A stretch of DNA of 64,000 nt from Suilimivivens aceti. GTDB lineage: Bacteria > Bacillota > Clostridia > Lachnospirales > Lachnospiraceae. Position numbers and translations under genes: made by a program. The stretch is from the NCBI RefSeq assembly GCF_025567405.1, contig NZ_JAOQKJ010000002.1, positions 186,001 through 250,000 of the forward strand, read 5' to 3'. The notes beneath the pieces are model-generated. The model saw only the letters and a list, made by a program, of their open reading frames with translations. It was not told the DNA's origin and did not search any database. This document shows, one piece after another, positions 60,472 through 64,000 of the stretch; position 1 is the stretch's first letter; every line of letters starts with the position of its first letter.

Positions 60472-61624
60472 AGTATAGCTGTTCTCCTGCTAATATTTTT
60501 TTCATCTGTTCCAGATCTCCAATAGAGATCTCACTCTGGTTCAGGATACCACTGCTTAACTTTTTCTGAAAAACTGCCTCAACCAGCTTGTCATAATCAA
60601 GTACTGCCTCTTTGTTTTTTTTGAAGAGATAGCTGATTGACGATATCATGGTATCTGCAAACAGAAGTACTACTGTTTCCCTAGAACGTATTGGTATATC
60701 TGGCTGCAGATATTCCTTCAGTATCTGCAGTGCCTGTCCAGGCATATGATATTCCGCCAGAATACCTTCCACGGCTTCATAGGAATTATCATTCTGCAGT
60801 ACCCCTATCTTGTGATAATATCCCCCTGCTTTGGCTGCGGCTGCATTCATGTAGAGTTTTGATGCGATCCGTTCACACAGATATGCCGTATGGATCGCAT
60901 GAAAATATTCCTCTCTGGACTGCTCCTTCAGTCTGACAAGGAGCGGGCATTCCGGGTCATTCACATCCATATAAGCATCTCTGGTGCGATATATGATTGA
61001 AAAACTAAACAGCTTCAGCAGAATTACCATAAGAATCAGGCTGACCAGCGTATTAAATGCCGGTACGATCAGCATTTCCATGGAAAAGCCATCATTTGCC
61101 AGCAGGATCTCCCATACACTCAGACATACAAACTGCAGCAGTAATGAACAAAGCAGCGGCCTTCCAACCTGAAAGCTTTCATCCAGTCCGTAGAAAAGAT
61201 AAACTCCCACCATGCCGATCACAAAGTACATGATAAACAGTACCGCATCTCCGTCACTGCAAAGCAGAACACTGATAAGCAGCAGTGTGCTTCCAGCGCT
61301 CATGGCAGTCATCCGATCCGAAAAAAGCATCAGTCCAGTGAAAATGGCCAGATAAGGATATCCCCCTTCAGGGATCAGTGGAAAAAACACACTTAATATC
61401 AGAAAGAGCAGATATAACAAAAAAAACCGGCCGGTATTTTCCGTATGTTCCTTCTCTGCCATCTGAAACAGCATTCCGCCTGCTGCAATTGACGTGAAAA
61501 CAACTGTTTCTGCAATTTCATATACTGTTTTCTGATAAAGATAAGCTGCAAATGCTGCAGAAAGCACAGTGAGGAAAAACAACAGCAGCTTCCTGATACT
61601 GTCAATTATCTTTTCTTTTGCCAT
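60455..61624 (-). CDS. PgpH-like membrane protein with degenerate HD domain
   Basis: PgpH proteins cleave cyclic-di-AMP through a cytosolic HD domain behind seven membrane helices and sit between phoH and ybeY, as here. This version is 389 residues (start 61624, MAKEKIIDS). It lacks the large extracytoplasmic domain of PgpH and has eight or so membrane helices (about 10-210). In the HD region, H242 is kept, but the pair reads HK at 271-272 instead of HD, the later HHG motif is absent (YLQPD in its place), and only ADTM resembles the final aspartate. Catalysis looks unlikely. The frame back to 61720 would overlap phoH by 119 nt. Confidence 0.82.
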   Translation of the reverse strand: MAKEKIIDSIRKLLLFFLTVLSAAFAAYLYQKTVYEIAETVVFTSIAAGGMLFQMAEKEHTENTGRFFLLYLLFLILSVFFPLIPEGGYPYLAIFTGLMLFSDRMTAMSAGSTLLLISVLLCSDGDAVLFIMYFVIGMVGVYLFYGLDESFQVGRPLLCSLLLQFVCLSVWEILLANDGFSMEMLIVPAFNTLVSLILMVILLKLFSFSIIYRTRDAYMDVNDPECPLLVRLKEQSREEYFHAIHTAYLCERIASKLYMNAAAAKAGGYYHKIGVLQNDNSYEAVEGILAEYHMPGQALQILKEYLQPDIPIRSRETVVLLFADTMISSISYLFKKNKEAVLDYDKLVEAVFQKKLSSGILNQSEISIGDLEQMKKILAGEQLYYDFLR

Positions 61625-62633
61625 AACCTGATTTTCTGCTTCTGTTTCCCGCTCTGCTTTTTGCACTGTCTTTTTCCTTTGCTTCATATACTTCGTAAGC
61701 TTTAACGATCTTTTGTACAAGTGGATGTCTTACCACATCCTTGCTTGTCATATTACAGAATGCAATATCATCAATTCCTTTTAGTACACGTACCGCAATA
61801 TCCAGTCCGGAAACAGAAGACGGTGCAAGATCCTTCTGTGATGCATCTCCTGTGATAATCACCTTGGAACCGAAACCGATTCTCGTCAGGAACATCTTCA
61901 TCTGTGCTGGTGTTGTATTCTGGGCTTCGTCAAGGATGATATAGGCATTATCCAGTGTTCTTCCTCTCATATAGGCAAGGGGCGCAACCTCGATCAAACC
62001 CTTTTCCATATTTTTCATAAAGGACTCTGCTCCCATGATCTGATACAGGGCATCGTACAGAGGCCGAAGATAGGGATCTACCTTACTCTGCAGGTCTCCC
62101 GGCAGAAATCCAAGCTTTTCTCCTGCCTCGATTGCCGGCCTTGTCAGGATGATCCTCTCTACCTCCTGATTCTTGAAGGCTGTGATTGCCATAGCCATGG
62201 CAAGATAGGTTTTACCGGTTCCTGCAGGTCCAAGTCCGAACACTAGCATATTCTTACGTATGCTGTCCACATACTGCTTCTGTCCAAGCGTTTTCGGTTT
62301 TACAGGTTTACCGGAAACCGTATGGCAGATACAGTCTTTATCTATTTCAAGTAATACATCGCTTTTATTTTCTTCCATACACATGGCAATCGCATAATCA
62401 ACATTCTGGTCTTCGATGTTGTTTCCTCTCTCTGACAGAGCATTCAGCTCTTCCAGTACATTCTTCGCCATTTCAGCATTCCGGTCTGCTCCGCTTATGA
62501 TGATCTTCCCATTTCTGTCGGTAATCGAAACGTCAAACTGTCTCTCCAGTTTCTTTACATTTCTATCAAACTGTCCGAACAGATTCTGGATATGTCCGGC
62601 CGACACCTGTACTTCTCTCACGCCTGTTTCCAT
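61602..62633 (-). CDS. phoH: PhoH-family ATPase
   Basis: The 343-residue protein has a KH-like N-terminal region (about 15-100) and a PhoH P-loop domain: Walker A GLGPAGTGKT (133-142), the conserved LTRPAIEAGEKLGFLPGDL, and Walker B YIILDEAQNTTPAQMK. The C-terminus is basic (NRSRKSGYGKRKDN). PhoH proteins are linked to RNA metabolism with YbeY. It abuts yqfD with no gap and overlaps the PgpH-like gene by 23 nt. Confidence 0.94.
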   Translation of the reverse strand: METGVREVQVSAGHIQNLFGQFDRNVKKLERQFDVSITDRNGKIIISGADRNAEMAKNVLEELNALSERGNNIEDQNVDYAIAMCMEENKSDVLLEIDKDCICHTVSGKPVKPKTLGQKQYVDSIRKNMLVFGLGPAGTGKTYLAMAMAITAFKNQEVERIILTRPAIEAGEKLGFLPGDLQSKVDPYLRPLYDALYQIMGAESFMKNMEKGLIEVAPLAYMRGRTLDNAYIILDEAQNTTPAQMKMFLTRIGFGSKVIITGDASQKDLAPSSVSGLDIAVRVLKGIDDIAFCNMTSKDVVRHPLVQKIVKAYEVYEAKEKDSAKSRAGNRSRKSGYGKRKDN

Positions 62634-63866
62634 TTATTCTCCCTGCACCTCTCCGGTCATGCGGATCTCTGTCTTCTGCAGCCCGGAGCATGGTGCCGTT
62701 ACTTCAAATTCCACTATAAGGGCATAAATCCCCTTATATTTCTTTATTGTAACATCTTTTTTTATATTTTGTACCCCTTTTTCCTCTAAAGTTTCTACAA
62801 ATTTCTGAATTTTATGCTCCATTTGCTTCCGGATCTCTGCCTGTTCATAAATTCTTTCCTCTGTAACATACTCCCTGTTTTTTTCAGAAATCAGGTAAAA
62901 GGGAATCAGAAAATTTCCAAACAGCCGCATCTGCTCTGTCTCCATGATACAATCCCCTTCCCGGTATGCTTTCCCCGGGAGACCCAGATGAAAATCCCTT
63001 TTTCCTACAAGCATCCACAGTCCTTTTTTCTCTCTTCCTGTATATGTCCTGTACTCATATTTTTCCGGGAACTTCCATTCCCTGTCAAAAGAAAAAGACA
63101 GCCTAACGTCTGCATCAGCCCTGCAGTATTCATATCTCCTTACTTCTCCGTTCTCATTCATGATCGGAACACATCCTTCTACCAGAATATCTCCCTTCTG
63201 TACCATATCCCCTTCCTTAACAACAGGGTTGCCACTTCTTGTGATCATGCCTACGATCGTACCATCCCTGTCAGCCACCAGATCATAGCCCTCATCGGGT
63301 GTGCCTTCCTCCCCTTCTTTTATTTCCGGGAGTTTTTCATTTTCTCTGATCTGGATCACAAGACTGGTTCCGTCCATTCTTGCAGACGTCCATGTGACAA
63401 CCGGAAACTCATTCCTGATCTTCTTTTCCACATCTTCCATGGCAAGCTGCTTTTTTTTCATTCCGGTTTTAATATTGTTTTCAGACAGAAAATCCATAAG
63501 AACCTCTTCTGTTACATAATGATTTCCTGTGACCCGGATATTCCATACATAGCCTGACATAAGGATCCAGAAAAGCAGGCTTAAGACAATGCCAGCCAGA
63601 AAAATTTTTCGTTTCTGAACCTTTACCATAAGAAAGGGCAGTCCACAACGTTTCGTTATGACTACCCTTGTTCCTGTCTTTCTTGTGATCTTTTTCAGCT
63701 GCCAGAATGCCTTCAGGCTGACTGACATCGTATAAAAGCTTCCGTGGTTCTGTATATCCCACAGCAGAATGTTATGATTCCCACATAAATTGATAAACCG
63801 CTCCGGAGAATACCCACTAAGACGGATCCTCACATATCCCTTCAGGAAACGAATCAACTGCAGCAT
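62634..63866 (-). CDS. yqfD: Sporulation protein YqfD
   Basis: This 410-residue protein matches YqfD: an N-terminal domain with FLKGYVRIRLSGYSPERFIN, a membrane helix at about residues 80-105 (IFLAGIVLSLLFWILMSGYV) and an extracytoplasmic region with VTGNHYVTEEVL. YqfD is made in sporulation in the mother cell. The start MLQLIRF (63866) has GAGG at good distance; the ATG four codons earlier is too close to it. It lies 30 nt after yqfC. Confidence 0.9.
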   Translation of the reverse strand: MLQLIRFLKGYVRIRLSGYSPERFINLCGNHNILLWDIQNHGSFYTMSVSLKAFWQLKKITRKTGTRVVITKRCGLPFLMVKVQKRKIFLAGIVLSLLFWILMSGYVWNIRVTGNHYVTEEVLMDFLSENNIKTGMKKKQLAMEDVEKKIRNEFPVVTWTSARMDGTSLVIQIRENEKLPEIKEGEEGTPDEGYDLVADRDGTIVGMITRSGNPVVKEGDMVQKGDILVEGCVPIMNENGEVRRYEYCRADADVRLSFSFDREWKFPEKYEYRTYTGREKKGLWMLVGKRDFHLGLPGKAYREGDCIMETEQMRLFGNFLIPFYLISEKNREYVTEERIYEQAEIRKQMEHKIQKFVETLEEKGVQNIKKDVTIKKYKGIYALIVEFEVTAPCSGLQKTEIRMTGEVQGE

Positions 63867-63896
63867 TCCATACCTCACAACTTAAATTTGGCTCTC

Positions 63897-64000
63897 TTAC
63901 AGGAAACTGATGGTTTCGATCATTCCCCTGATCTTCATATCCTCATTAGTATAGTAGGAAATCGTAAGCTTCTTTCCTTTCAGTTCTATCTTTCTGTTTT
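63897..64000 (-). CDS. yqfC: Sporulation protein YqfC (C-terminal part)
   Basis: The last 33 or so codons are in the window and include KIELKGKKLTISYYTNEDMK and end IETISFL. This matches the C-terminus of the YabP/YqfC family, whose genes sit directly before yqfD. The N-terminal part lies beyond the window. The fit with yqfD and phoH makes the call firm despite the short length. Confidence 0.88.
   Translation of the reverse strand, partial: NRKIELKGKKLTISYYTNEDMKIRGMIETISFL

Overview
The window reads as core chromosome of an anaerobic, low-to-mid GC Firmicute, most probably a Lachnospiraceae-type Clostridium. The reasons are the gene content (leuCD of the homoaconitase-like clade, a MetH without the reactivation domain, the scaffold/GGGtGRT protein pair, the yqfC-yqfD-phoH-ybeY locus of spore formers, potABCD led by an XRE-cupin regulator), AGGAGG-type ribosome binding sites and promoters of sigma-A type. 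I cannot name the species. I see no insertion sequence, prophage, CRISPR array, rRNA or origin. The one RNA gene found is a tRNA-Thr(CGT). No gene-free stretch exceeds about 260 bases.

Layout. 1-9732 (minus strand): metH, a small membrane protein, ilvB with two small-subunit paralogues, ilvC, leuC, leuD, then a membrane-anchored PrsA/SurA-like protein cut by the window edge. A strong promoter sits between the two small-subunit genes. 9.8-13 kb: a lipoprotein, a DUF2752/zinc-ribbon pair, a small XRE regulator and a NYN-LOTUS protein. 13-17.1 kb (minus): an ECF transporter (S, fused double ATPase, T) with a SAM hydrolase (DUF62) and the NYN-LOTUS gene downstream. 17.2-19 kb: a NifU-like scaffold protein plus GGGtGRT protein. 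19-27.4 kb (minus): argH, asd, a GGDEF/EAL protein, a DUF234-type ATPase, topB and a hexapeptide-repeat protein. 27.6-29.2 kb (plus): an ABC ATPase and permease. 29.2-32.6 kb (minus): glgB with a long charged tail, mscS, tRNA-Thr. 33-45.8 kb (minus): vanY-type peptidase, tgt, yajC, leuB, a GT-C-like membrane protein, ilvD, a second ilvB, an L,D-transpeptidase, and a separate serC-serA unit. 46-52.8 kb: aroC (plus), a lactonase (minus), then XRE-cupin and potABCD (plus). 52.8-64 kb (minus): yqfC, yqfD, phoH, a PgpH-like membrane protein, ybeY, a SpoVB-like flippase, a BofC-like protein, two flavoprotein oxidoreductases, a 5-formyl-THF cyclo-ligase and proA.

How the genes fit together. Branched-chain amino acid synthesis is nearly complete but split over two loci (ilvBN/ilvC/leuCD and leuB/ilvD/ilvB2); leuA and ilvA are not here. 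Serine, methionine (metH, 5-formyl-THF cyclo-ligase), aspartate-family (asd), arginine (argH), proline (proA) and chorismate (aroC) steps make this a biosynthesis-rich stretch. Cell-envelope genes (L,D-transpeptidase, VanY, flippase, GT-C-like protein) are woven into these operons by overlapping start and stop codons.

The least explained items are the scaffold/GGGtGRT pair, the ECF-SAM hydrolase-NYN/LOTUS operon, the PgpH-like protein with a broken HD site, the DUF234-type ATPase with eroded motifs coupled to topB, and the GT-C-like protein inside the leuB-ilvD operon. None is proven to be a new system; they are the places to look.
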